Shown here one piece after another: positions 17,298-24,957 of a stretch of 64,000 bases of DNA. Position 1 is the first letter of the stretch. Each line of letters starts with the position of its first letter. This DNA is from an uncultured Actinomycetes bacterium (GTDB lineage Bacteria; Actinomycetota; Acidimicrobiia; Acidimicrobiales; RAAP-2), in assembly GCA_903825895.1 (NCBI GenBank), contig CAIKCI010000008.1, forward strand, positions 1-64,000, in the 5' to 3' direction. The notes beneath the pieces are model-generated. The model saw only the letters and a list, made by a program, of their open reading frames with translations, was not told the origin of the DNA and searched no databases. The position numbers were made by a program, and so were the translations under genes.

Positions 17298-18101
17298 ATG
17301 GGATTCATCGAAGTCACCCGTCCAGCCGAGCACGTTGCGTGCGTCACGCTTAATCGACCAGAACGGATGAACGCTATGGCCTTCGACGTCATGATCCCGC
17401 TCAAAGAGCAGCTTCATGAACTGTCAAACGACAACACGCTGCGTGTCATCATCTTGACCGGCACGGGCAAAGGATTCTGCTCGGGAGCGGACTTAGAGGA
17501 CTCAGGCATCGTGCCAAATATCGACGATCTCGGGCTTCCCTCTATTGCACGTCGATCGATGGGGCTCTTAGAGGACGTCATTTTGACGCTCCGTAAAATG
17601 CATCAGCCTGTCATCGGGGCCATCAATGGCGCTGCAATTGGCGGCGGCTTCTGTCTTTCCTTGGCCACCGATCTTCGCGTCGCTTCAGAACAGGCATACT
17701 TCCGCGCTGCGGGAATCAATAACGGACTGACCGCTTCTGAGTTAGGTCTCAGTTATCTTCTGCCCCGGGTTGTCGGCCAAGGTCGAGCCAGCGGCATCAT
17801 GTTGACTGGCCGAGATGTCTCGGCTGATGAAGCGAAGCAGATCGGCTTAGTCGAAGAGGTCACCACCCAAGAGCAGTTGCTCCCCCGTTGCATCGAACTC
17901 GCCGAACGTATCGCCGCGTTTTCACACGCTGGTGTGCAGCTCACCAAACGCAGCCTCTGGCATAGTCTGGACGCCAGTTCGCTCGAGGCGCACATGGAAG
18001 CCGAAGGCATGGGACAACTCTTCATGCGTTTGACCACGAAAAACTTTGAAGAAGCGATACGAGCTCGACGAGACAAACGTCCGCCCAACTTCACCGACTA
18101 A
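17298..18101 (+). CDS. Enoyl-CoA hydratase/isomerase family protein
   Basis: A 267-residue crotonase-fold protein acting on acyl-CoA thioesters, probably in fatty-acid or aromatic degradation. It has the oxyanion-hole segments FCSGADLED and INGAAIGGGFCLSLATDLRVAS. The position of one usual catalytic Glu reads ASELGLSYLLPRVVG. The C-terminal trimerisation helices (EEAIRARRDKRPPNF) are normal. AAGGAG precedes the ATG at 17298 by 5 nt; the frame open further left overlaps the surface-protein gene and is not used. Its stop codon overlaps the convergent haemoglobin stop. The specific CoA substrate cannot be told. Confidence 0.88.
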   Translation: MGFIEVTRPAEHVACVTLNRPERMNAMAFDVMIPLKEQLHELSNDNTLRVIILTGTGKGFCSGADLEDSGIVPNIDDLGLPSIARRSMGLLEDVILTLRKMHQPVIGAINGAAIGGGFCLSLATDLRVASEQAYFRAAGINNGLTASELGLSYLLPRVVGQGRASGIMLTGRDVSADEAKQIGLVEEVTTQEQLLPRCIELAERIAAFSHAGVQLTKRSLWHSLDASSLEAHMEAEGMGQLFMRLTTKNFEEAIRARRDKRPPNFTD

Positions 18102-18466
18102 CGATTGCGCAAATTATGGGCCGCCATGTCGAGATAGGCCACCATTTCGCTGCGGTCATCTTGCGACATCTCCATAGTGTCGACGGCCGTAGTCATATGA
18201 GTAATCCATGCATCTCGGGCGCGCTTCGTGATCACAAACTCAGCGTGGCGCATCCTCAAACGGGGATGGCCGCGCAGGTCTTGATACGTTGATGGCCCTC
18301 CCCAATACTGCGCAAGGAACAACGCTAAATGTTCTTTTCCCGGTTCAAGATCCTCGGGGTACATGGGTCGCAAAATGGGGTCATCTTGGACGCCTTCATA
18401 GAAGTGGTTCACCAAGGTGACAAAGAAGGCCATTCCGCCAACACGCTCATAAAGCGAGCTCTCCAT
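18098..18466 (-). CDS. glbO: Group II truncated haemoglobin (GlbO type)
   Basis: A 122-residue haem protein that binds O2 or NO, often linked to peroxide or nitrosative stress. It starts LYERVGGMAFFVTLVNHFYEGVQDDPILRPMYP. It has the phenylalanine-tyrosine region of helix B, LFLAQYWGGPSTY in helix E (including the group II Trp-Gly-Gly) and the proximal histidine in RMRHAEFVI. Length is typical. The start is supported by TACGGT 8 nt upstream without a Shine-Dalgarno sequence. It is divergent from tRNA-Gly and overlaps the enoyl-CoA hydratase stop by 4 nt. Confidence 0.93.
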   Translation of the reverse strand: MESSLYERVGGMAFFVTLVNHFYEGVQDDPILRPMYPEDLEPGKEHLALFLAQYWGGPSTYQDLRGHPRLRMRHAEFVITKRARDAWITHMTTAVDTMEMSQDDRSEMVAYLDMAAHNLRNR

Positions 18467-18498
18467 GGCAATGAACCGTACCGGGCAAATCTAGGGTG

Positions 18499-18527
18499 CC
18501 GACACCATTCAAGAAAACGCCTACAAT
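18499..18527 (+). promoter_or_regulatory. Promoter of the tRNA-Gly gene
   Basis: CCGACA (18499-18504), a 17-nt spacer and TACAAT (18522-18527) lie about 30 nt upstream of the mature tRNA 5' end. The spacing is canonical. Confidence 0.6.
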
Positions 18528-18558
18528 ACAAAGGTCGTTACGTGTAACGAGCAGTTAC

Positions 18559-18632
18559 GCGGGTGTAGCTCAATGGTAGAGTTCCAGCCTTCCAAGCTGG
18601 CTGTGCGGGTTCGATCCCCGTCACCCGCTCCA
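18559..18632 (+). tRNA. tRNA-Gly (anticodon TCC)
   Basis: A complete cloverleaf of 74 nt including an encoded CCA end. The acceptor arms GCGGGTG and CACCCGC pair fully. The anticodon stem CCAGC/GCTGG encloses CTTCCAA, giving anticodon TCC, and the T-loop reads GTTCGATCC. It reads GGA (and GGG) codons. Confidence 0.97.
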
Positions 18633-18667
18633 ATTCGTCATGGTCCCACCGAGAAGGAGATCGTCAG

Positions 18668-19711
18668 ATGCGAGCAGTCGTCCTCACCGCCGACAAAACC
18701 GTCGAAGTAGTAACCGTCGATGATCCGGTCCTTTCGGGGCCAGACGGCGCCATAATCAAAGTTGAGGCAACAGCAATCTGCGGCTCCGACCTCCACCTCT
18801 ACCACGGCATGTTGCCGTCTGCGGGAGTCCAGCCCGGTCACGAAGTGGTCGGCACCATTCTCGAAGTTGGCCCCGACGTTCGAGAACGAGCCGTGGGAGA
18901 TCGCGTCTTGGTCTCTGGCGTGGTGGCCTGTGGTCACTGTGGGGCGTGTCGACGGGGCGACCCCATCTCGTGTCTCGTGACGGGACCAATTGCGTTAGGG
19001 ACCACCCCCGCCCTTCACGGTGGGCAAGCTGAGCTCCTGGCGGTACCCGCCGTTGATCTTTTCACCTTGGTCATCCCCGAAGGCGTCTCCACGGAGAACG
19101 CTGTTTTGTTGACCGATATTTTACCAACCGGTTTCCTCGGCGCACAGATGGGAAACATTCAGCCCGGTGATTCGGTCGCTGTTTTTGGCATGGGACCCGT
19201 CGGCGTCATGGCCTTAGCGTCAGCGAAACTCTATGGACCAAGTCAGATTTTTGCGGTCGATGTTGTTCCCGAGCGATTGGCTCGAGCAGAAGCTATGGGA
19301 GCCATTCCCATCAACGCCACCGATGATCTTGGCGCGCTCGGCGTCATCGAGGCCACCAAAGGCCGTGGCGTCAATGTCGCCATCGAGGCCGTAGGAAACC
19401 AACGGACAATCCAAGATGCCTTGAGCTGCGTTGCCGCGCGAGGACGAGTCTCCATGGTGGGAGTGAACCTTGAGATGGACTTTCCCTTCCCGATGGCCTT
19501 AGCCTTTTTGAAAGCGTTGAGTTTCCGCGCTGCCTTCGCAGCGATTCCGTCTACCTGGAGCAATCTCCTGCCCTTGATCGCAGAAGGATCGCTCGATCTC
19601 GGCGATGTCTTTACTCACCGCATGGGATTGAGCGAGGCCTCAAAGGCCTACGAAATGTTTGACAATAAATCCGATGGCATGTTGAAGGTGCTCCTCGATC
19701 CCAGTCGCTAG
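18668..19711 (+). CDS. Zinc-dependent alcohol dehydrogenase (MDR family)
   Basis: A 347-residue medium-chain dehydrogenase. Catalytic zinc ligands are in ICGSD (Cys38) and GHE (His58-Glu59). The structural zinc loop CGHCGACRRGDPISC holds four cysteines. The Rossmann motif GMGPVGVMA near residue 177 and the following DVV acidic residue indicate NAD preference. It oxidises an alcohol or polyol to an aldehyde or ketone; the substrate is not evident. GAAGGAG precedes the ATG by 8 nt. It follows tRNA-Gly by 35 nt and could share its promoter. Confidence 0.9.
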   Translation: MRAVVLTADKTVEVVTVDDPVLSGPDGAIIKVEATAICGSDLHLYHGMLPSAGVQPGHEVVGTILEVGPDVRERAVGDRVLVSGVVACGHCGACRRGDPISCLVTGPIALGTTPALHGGQAELLAVPAVDLFTLVIPEGVSTENAVLLTDILPTGFLGAQMGNIQPGDSVAVFGMGPVGVMALASAKLYGPSQIFAVDVVPERLARAEAMGAIPINATDDLGALGVIEATKGRGVNVAIEAVGNQRTIQDALSCVAARGRVSMVGVNLEMDFPFPMALAFLKALSFRAAFAAIPSTWSNLLPLIAEGSLDLGDVFTHRMGLSEASKAYEMFDNKSDGMLKVLLDPSR

Positions 19712-19722
19712 AGCACTCCTTC

Positions 19723-19842
19723 TTAGAGAAGAGCGAGGCCCATGGCCCCGAGGGCCAGGATGCTCAACACGCCCAGGATGGCGTAAGGAATAAACAACGG
19801 TGAGCGAGACGAGTCAATATTGGTGTTGATGTGCTTCGCCAT
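19723..19842 (-). CDS. 39-residue single-span membrane protein
   Basis: A short gene. The ATG at 19842 has AAGGAGA 4 nt upstream and the frame closes with TAA at 19723. The product has a hydrophilic N-terminus (MAKHINTNIDSSRSP) and one hydrophobic helix ending the protein (LFIPYAILGVLSILALGAMG). TACAGT about 40 nt upstream on the minus strand could be its -10. I know no homologue; small membrane peptides of this form often regulate larger membrane complexes. It ends 11 nt from the convergent dehydrogenase gene. Confidence 0.6.
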   Translation of the reverse strand: MAKHINTNIDSSRSPLFIPYAILGVLSILALGAMGLALL

Positions 19843-19907
19843 GAGATCTCCTTGGTTGTTCTGTCCTTGACTGTAGCGGGATCATCGGATCGTTCGCCAC
19901 TTTTTGA

Positions 19908-20189
19908 TTATTCCAACAGCAGTTGGGGTGCATCAACGAGTGACGGCTGTTTGGCCCGTGCACTGTGAGGAAACACTTGATCGGGACGAAAGTTCCACAA
20001 TTTGCGGTCACCTCGCTTGCCACCTACCACTTCAACCCAGGCCTCGCCGTTAGCTAAATGCTCGACGTAGGCCACGAATTCAAAGGACGATCGGCGAGCG
20101 CGCGGGTCGTCGATTTCAACCCTATCCCCGGCCTTGACCCCAGCCCAAGAACGGTGGCGTCGTACTTTTGCTCCGTCGTCACTTGCCAT
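19908..20189 (-). CDS. Conserved small hypothetical protein
   Basis: A 93-residue soluble protein with mixed charge, not recognised as a named family. The middle reads KAGDRVEIDDPRARRSSFEFVAYVEHLANGEAWVEVVGG, a small beta-barrel-like stretch as in SH3-type or KOW-like domains. The tail KLWNFRPDQVFP is followed by a disordered end. No membrane segment or cysteine is present. Starts of this gene and the PAP2 gene are 48 nt apart and divergent. Confidence 0.6.
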   Translation of the reverse strand: MASDDGAKVRRHRSWAGVKAGDRVEIDDPRARRSSFEFVAYVEHLANGEAWVEVVGGKRGDRKLWNFRPDQVFPHSARAKQPSLVDAPQLLLE

Positions 20190-20237
20190 CCTTTGTGTTT
20201 AGTCCATCAAACACACTCGACCTGCCATGCTGGAGGG

Positions 20238-20750
20238 GTGACAAGTACCACGACAGCGGGCGAGAAAACAACCAGTACTGACACCACCACGGCGCTCGCT
20301 GGGGTCCTTTCGTTCTTCGCCGATTATGGATTCATCTTTATTCTTGGTGCAGCCTTTGATGTGCTGCGTGGCCGTCGCACTGCGGTCCAAGCGGCACTCC
20401 GCTTGGCTGCTCTGGGTTTCCCTATTCTCATTGTCACCACGGTGGCCAAACAAATCGTGGGGCGCACTCGACCAGAGGGTGCTGAAGGGGGTCCTGACTT
20501 TGTGCGCACGCCACGGTCGCCCAGTTTCCCGAGTGGCCATACCTTGGCCGCCGCAACAGCGGCCGTTGCGCTTCCCGCAACCTTGGGTGGAGCCGTGCTC
20601 AGTGCGCTGCATCTTGTGGGGGTGGGGTGGAGTCGAATTCGCTTAGGGGCCCATCACAATTCTGATGTTGCCGGTGGCATGGCGATCGGTCTTTTTCTCG
20701 GCCTGATCCTGCGGCCGGTCCTCAAGTGGATCGACACGTGTTCTTTCTAA
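20238..20750 (+). CDS. PAP2-family membrane phosphatase
   Basis: A 170-residue integral membrane phosphatase that likely acts on lipid phosphates such as undecaprenyl pyrophosphate or phosphatidic acid at the outer membrane face. The three PAP2 motifs are complete: KQIVGRTRP, SFPSGHT, and SRIRLGAHHNSDVAGG with the catalytic histidine. Four or five hydrophobic helices surround them. The start is uncertain. GTG at 20238 is the best in-frame codon, with CATGCT 6 nt upstream if leaderless; the frame remains open to 20058. Confidence 0.82.
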   Translation: MTSTTTAGEKTTSTDTTTALAGVLSFFADYGFIFILGAAFDVLRGRRTAVQAALRLAALGFPILIVTTVAKQIVGRTRPEGAEGGPDFVRTPRSPSFPSGHTLAAATAAVALPATLGGAVLSALHLVGVGWSRIRLGAHHNSDVAGGMAIGLFLGLILRPVLKWIDTCSF

Positions 20751-20769
20751 CCCACTAACGTCAAGAAGC

Positions 20770-21381
20770 ATGAGTTCAAAACCTTTTCATCTTCTCTACG
20801 ACTACCGTTGCCCATTCGCCCGCAACGTCCATGAACACGTTCTGGCGGCGATGAGCGCAGGCTTGGATATCGACGTTACCTTTGAGCCTTTTACCCTAAG
20901 CCAAGGCCATATCGAACCAGGCCAGCCCAACGTCTGGGATGACCCGAACCAAGAATCAGTGCTGCTGGCACTTGAAGTCTCGGTCGCGGTGCGGGACCAC
21001 TTCACTGATCACTTCCCCGCACTTCACGGCGCTCTCTTTCATGCTCGCCATGTCGACGCAGTTGCCCTGACCACAAAAGAACAGATTACGCCCATTCTCG
21101 AAGCAGTCGGTCTTGCTGCCGACCCCGTCTATGCCGTCGTGGCGAGCGGTGAGCCACGAACGGTGATCGGTGCTGCCTGGACGCACTATCACGACGACCT
21201 CGATGTCTTCGGCGTGCCGACCTTTGTCTTTGATGACAATGACGCATCGTTCGTGCGCCTGATGCACGGACCTGACGCAAATAATCCTGCTGCGTCGATT
21301 CAGGTGATCACTCAATTGATTGACCTCTTGGTGCTCCAACCAGAAATCAACGAGTTAAAGCACACCCGCCTCGAGCGTTAA
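20770..21381 (+). CDS. DsbA/FrnE-like thioredoxin-fold protein with one active-site cysteine
   Basis: A 203-residue protein of the DsbA-like thioredoxin superfamily. The active-site region reads YDYRCPFARNVHEHV, so the usual CxxC has only its first cysteine. The helical insert (ALFHARHVDAVALTTKEQITPILEAVGL) and the cis-proline strand FGVPTFVF are typical of FrnE-like proteins. A mono-cysteine site would fit a thiol-transferase partnered by mycothiol rather than a disulfide oxidase; this is inference. TAACGT 8 nt before the ATG suggests leaderless expression. Its end overlaps the convergent gene by 4 nt. Confidence 0.82.
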   Translation: MSSKPFHLLYDYRCPFARNVHEHVLAAMSAGLDIDVTFEPFTLSQGHIEPGQPNVWDDPNQESVLLALEVSVAVRDHFTDHFPALHGALFHARHVDAVALTTKEQITPILEAVGLAADPVYAVVASGEPRTVIGAAWTHYHDDLDVFGVPTFVFDDNDASFVRLMHGPDANNPAASIQVITQLIDLLVLQPEINELKHTRLER

Positions 21382-22289
21382 CTGCGGGCTAGTTCGGCTA
21401 AAAAGTCAAAAGTGGCGTGGCGTTCCGCGCTGTTGCCAGAAGGGGCGGCAACAAACTCAGTCGCTCCCGCTGCTTCTAAGCGGCCAAGGCCATCGATGAT
21501 CTGTTCTTTCGAGCCAACGAGGCCAATACCCGAGGCTTTTTCAACGCCTTCAATATCAAGCATGGCGCGATAGCTCGGGAGATTTGGATAGATCGAGAAC
21601 GCTTCATCGATGGTGTCGTTGGCAGCCTCAACATTGTCAGTCAAACACACCGGCAACGACACGGCGATCTTTGGAGTTGGCCTGCTCGCAGCTTCGGCCG
21701 CTTCACGAATTTTTGGAGCGATGTGACTGGCGATCGTTGAGATCCCCGTCATCCACGTCACCGTGCCATCGGCCATCGTTCCCGCCAGTTTCAACATGGT
21801 TGGCGCCAACGCCGCGACCAAGACCGTTGGTGGTTGGGTTCCGGGGATGTCAAGAGGTCCCGCAGTAATGGCGGTGATCACTTCTCCAGTCACCATGGCG
21901 GCTTCGCCGCGCAACATCGGCATGAGGGCTTCGAGGTACTCCCGCATATAGCGGGCTGGTCGATCGTAGGAGTAGCCCCACAAACTCTCGACGACGATTT
22001 GGTGGGAAAGCCCGATGCCCAGAGTCAAACGATTATGCGATGCTGATTGAATCGTCAGTGCCTGTTGGGCCATCACTTGGGGGTGGCGAGGATAAACCGG
22101 AATCACCGCAGTCCCAAAACGCAGGTCATCGATGTGGCTCGACAAGATTCCCACCAGCGTCAGGGCATCGTTGTCGAAGATCTGGGTAGCCCATGCGCTC
22201 GCATATCCCGCATCTTTAATCTGCTGGGCCTGCGCAAGCGACGCCTCAACCGAGTGGTTCATCTCTAACAGGCTTCCAATGGTGATCAT
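21378..22289 (-). CDS. LLM-class F420-dependent oxidoreductase
   Basis: A 303-residue TIM-barrel flavin/F420 oxidoreductase. The opening ITIGSLLEMNHSVEASLAQAQQIKDAGYASAWATQIF, the RLTLGIGLSHQIVVESLWG segment, and YMREYLEALMPML are the usual luciferase-family landmarks. The length and GPLDIPGTQPPTVLVAALAP fit the actinobacterial F420 subgroup. The ATG at 22289 has GAGAGG upstream; a longer frame exists. Substrate unknown. It stands alone between a DsbA-like gene and the purK operon. Confidence 0.88.
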   Translation of the reverse strand: MITIGSLLEMNHSVEASLAQAQQIKDAGYASAWATQIFDNDALTLVGILSSHIDDLRFGTAVIPVYPRHPQVMAQQALTIQSASHNRLTLGIGLSHQIVVESLWGYSYDRPARYMREYLEALMPMLRGEAAMVTGEVITAITAGPLDIPGTQPPTVLVAALAPTMLKLAGTMADGTVTWMTGISTIASHIAPKIREAAEAASRPTPKIAVSLPVCLTDNVEAANDTIDEAFSIYPNLPSYRAMLDIEGVEKASGIGLVGSKEQIIDGLGRLEAAGATEFVAAPSGNSAERHATFDFLAELARS

Positions 22290-22374
22290 GTGCGTCCTCT
22301 CGGGGTCAACAGACTTAGTAACGTTGGGGCATGTCTCTGCGAGCAAAGGTTAGTGCGTTCCCAGGGGACCGGCG

Positions 22375-23538
22375 ATGAGAGTTGGCATTATCGGAGCCGG
22401 CCAACTCGCTCGCATGCTCTTAGAATCCGCCAGCGCCTTAGGCCTTGAGGTGACGATCTTGGCCGAACACCCCGACGACGCTGCGGCCCTGACGGCCCAC
22501 AACGTCATCATCGGTACGCCAAAAGACCCAGAAGCCCTCGCCGCTCTCGCCGACGTGGTCGATGTGATCACCTTTGATCATGAACTTGTCGACCTTGACC
22601 TCCTGGAGGAACTTGAATCAGCCGGGACGGTTCGCGTCGCCCCATCGCCGGCGGCGTTGATCTGTGCTGTTGACAAAGTTGCCATGCGCACGCATCTCGC
22701 CGGGCACGATCTCCCGATGCCCGATTTCCTCGCAATCGAGCCGGGCAGCGCTTTCTCATTCGATGATCTAGGGGGTCGCTTTGGCTGGCCCATGGTGGTC
22801 AAGGCTGCCCGGGGCGGTTATGACGGAAGGGGTGTCTTCGTCGTCGACAACGTCGACGATGCACGCACCGTGATCAATCGCCTTCATGGCGAAGGTACAA
22901 CAGCGCTGATCGAAGAGCACGTGGTGATTGTTTCCGAACTCGCAGCATTGGTGTGCCGAGACTCGGCGGGCATCATTGTCTCATGGCCGGTCGTCGAGAC
23001 CGCCCAAATCGACGGGGTCTGTCGAGAAGTGCTGGTGCCGGGAAACGTGAGTGACGCTCAGCGCCAAGAAGGCGAGAACATCGCCTTGGCCGTTGCCGAC
23101 ATTGTCAAGAATGTTGGCATCATGGCCGTTGAGCTTTTTGCCACCGAGCGCGGGTTATTGATCAACGAACTGGCCATGCGACCTCACAACTCTGGACACT
23201 GGACCCAGGACGGCTCGGTCACCAGCCAGTTTGAAAATCATCTCAGGGCCGTTGCTGGATTGCCCATGGGGGCTCCAAGCATGACCGCCACCCACGTCGC
23301 GTGCATCAACGTCTTTGGCGGTCCCGATGCCCTTGACCCCTTTCACTCGCTCCACGATGCCTTGGGGGTCTCTGGAGCGCATATCCACCTCTACGGCAAA
23401 GAGCCGAGGCCGGGTCGCAAACTTGGTCACGTCACGGTGACGGGCGATGATCCTGATGAAATCCGCCACGCCGGATGGGCCGCGGCGATCTCGTTAGGAA
23501 CCGTCATGCCAGATGAACTAAAAAGGGAGACACGATGA
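22375..23538 (+). CDS. purK: 5-(carboxyamino)imidazole ribonucleotide synthase
   Basis: Carboxylates AIR with ATP and bicarbonate to N5-CAIR in purine synthesis. The 387-residue ATP-grasp protein begins IGAGQLARMLLESASALG and carries VVKAARGGYDGRGV and the metal-site LINELAMRPHNSGHWT. Residues 250-300 show the usual VTSQFENHLRAVAGLP. AGGGGA precedes the ATG. It is the first gene of a three-gene operon, overlapping purE by 4 nt. Confidence 0.97.
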   Translation: MRVGIIGAGQLARMLLESASALGLEVTILAEHPDDAAALTAHNVIIGTPKDPEALAALADVVDVITFDHELVDLDLLEELESAGTVRVAPSPAALICAVDKVAMRTHLAGHDLPMPDFLAIEPGSAFSFDDLGGRFGWPMVVKAARGGYDGRGVFVVDNVDDARTVINRLHGEGTTALIEEHVVIVSELAALVCRDSAGIIVSWPVVETAQIDGVCREVLVPGNVSDAQRQEGENIALAVADIVKNVGIMAVELFATERGLLINELAMRPHNSGHWTQDGSVTSQFENHLRAVAGLPMGAPSMTATHVACINVFGGPDALDPFHSLHDALGVSGAHIHLYGKEPRPGRKLGHVTVTGDDPDEIRHAGWAAAISLGTVMPDELKRETR

Positions 23539-24026
23539 GCGATCAACCCGTCATTGGCATTGTTATGGGCAGCAGTTCTGACCTTGAGGTCATGAACGAC
23601 GCTGCGGCGCTTCTGGATCGCTTCAGTATTCCCTATGAAATTCATGTGGTCTCCGCTCATCGCACCCCCGAAGCCATGCTCCGCTACGGCCAAGATGCTC
23701 GCAGAAGCGGCCTCAAGATCTTGATCGCCGGTGCCGGAGGTGCCGCTCACCTCCCCGGCATGCTGGCCTCAGTGACGTCGGTCCCCGTCATCGGCGTTCC
23801 CGTGGCGCTCTCACGCTTAGACGGCATGGATTCACTGCTCTCCATTGTTCAGATGCCACGCGGCGTACCCGTCGCGACGGTAGCCATTAATGGAGCCGAG
23901 AACGCCGCCCTGTTGGCCATCCGCATGTTGGCCATCAGCAATGACGTCTTGGCGACCCAACTTGACGACCACCGTCAATCACTGGCCGACCAAGCTGCCG
24001 CCCAAGACGAAGGCTTGCAAAGTTAA
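23535..24026 (+). CDS. purE: N5-CAIR mutase
   Basis: Converts N5-CAIR to CAIR, the step after PurK. The 163-residue protein has the class I PurE landmarks: GIVMGSSSDLEVMNDAA, the VSAHRTPE histidine motif, and IAGAGGAAHLPGM. PurE forms an octamer in the cytoplasm. It overlaps purK by ATGA and its stop overlaps the next start (TAATG), showing tight coupling. Confidence 0.97.
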   Translation: MSDQPVIGIVMGSSSDLEVMNDAAALLDRFSIPYEIHVVSAHRTPEAMLRYGQDARRSGLKILIAGAGGAAHLPGMLASVTSVPVIGVPVALSRLDGMDSLLSIVQMPRGVPVATVAINGAENAALLAIRMLAISNDVLATQLDDHRQSLADQAAAQDEGLQS

Positions 24027-24874
24027 TGTCTGAACTGACATGGCGCCTCGGTCTTGGCGAAACAGCAACGGCCGTGATCATCACTGCTGATGACTTTGGG
24101 CTCTGTCATGCCGCCAATGTGGGCGTCATCGAATCAATGACCACCGGCCTGGCCACCAGCGCGTCGCTTTTAGTTCCTGGGCCGTGGGCCAAACAAGCAG
24201 CGGCCACCTATCGTGGCCAAGACCTTGGCGTCTTGCTTGCCATCACGGCTGAACATGAACTGTTGCGCTTTGGACCAATCACCCATGCCCCGTCGCTCCT
24301 GGGGGGCGATGGTGGCTTCGCTGGAAGTGTCGCCGACGCCCTTGACCATGCAGATCTCGATGAAGTCCGCAAAGAATGTCGCGCACAACTCGAGCGCGCC
24401 ATCCTCTACGGCATCGATGTGACCCATCTGGCCTCTGCGCAGAGCGCGTTGGTGACCCGTCCCGAATTCTTCGACATTGTGTTGGAACTCGCCGAAGAGT
24501 ACCGACTCCCCTTGCGCTTGCTCTCGGGATCGAGCGATTTAGGCTTAGGATTTCCTGCCCGCCAGTTGGCCAAACAGGCGGGCGTGATTGTGCCGGATCG
24601 CGTTATCGAAACGTCAGGAACGGGCCTGCGGGCACGCCTAGATGAAGTAATCGCTTCCTTGGTTGACGGCGTGACGGAGATTGTGATCCACCCAGCAGTG
24701 GAGTCTGCGGAACTCGAAGCGTTCGCCGACGATGCGAAGCGTCGAGTCGACGACTTACGCCTTTCGACTCATGAGGCTGCCTTCAAGGCAGTGTTACGTG
24801 ATCATGGGGCAGTCGCTCTTGGCTGGAAACCACTCTTGGGCCTTGCTCGCCGCAGTCCTTCGTCCATGATCTAG
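24026..24874 (+). CDS. ChbG/HpnK (YdjC-like) deacetylase homologue with lost metal ligands
   Basis: A 282-residue protein matching actinobacterial YdjC-type carbohydrate deacetylases over its whole length. Only part of the metal site is intact. ADDFG (residues 21-25) and a late IHPA remain. The segment normally reading GVHLTL is GVLLAI (Leu70 for His). The usual HLDSHLGAL is HLASAQSAL (Ala136 for Asp, Ala138 for His). The enzyme is therefore probably not a metal-dependent deacetylase, and a binding or regulatory role is possible. Overlapping purE by one base, it belongs to the pur operon. Confidence 0.82.
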   Translation: MSELTWRLGLGETATAVIITADDFGLCHAANVGVIESMTTGLATSASLLVPGPWAKQAAATYRGQDLGVLLAITAEHELLRFGPITHAPSLLGGDGGFAGSVADALDHADLDEVRKECRAQLERAILYGIDVTHLASAQSALVTRPEFFDIVLELAEEYRLPLRLLSGSSDLGLGFPARQLAKQAGVIVPDRVIETSGTGLRARLDEVIASLVDGVTEIVIHPAVESAELEAFADDAKRRVDDLRLSTHEAAFKAVLRDHGAVALGWKPLLGLARRSPSSMI

Positions 24875-24902
24875 ACCTCATGCCCACCGTCTTGGGTGAG
24901 GT
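24875..24902 (+). terminator. Hairpin after the purKE operon
   Basis: ACCTCA and TGAGGT pair, with inner CCCA/TGGG and a 2-nt bulge, right after the stop codon at 24874. No T-run follows. It is a likely weak terminator or processing hairpin 55 nt before proS. Confidence 0.45.
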
Positions 24903-24957
24903 GCAATAACCTTGGGGCCATGAAGCGCTCTCGCTTCCTGCAACACCAAGGAGCACT

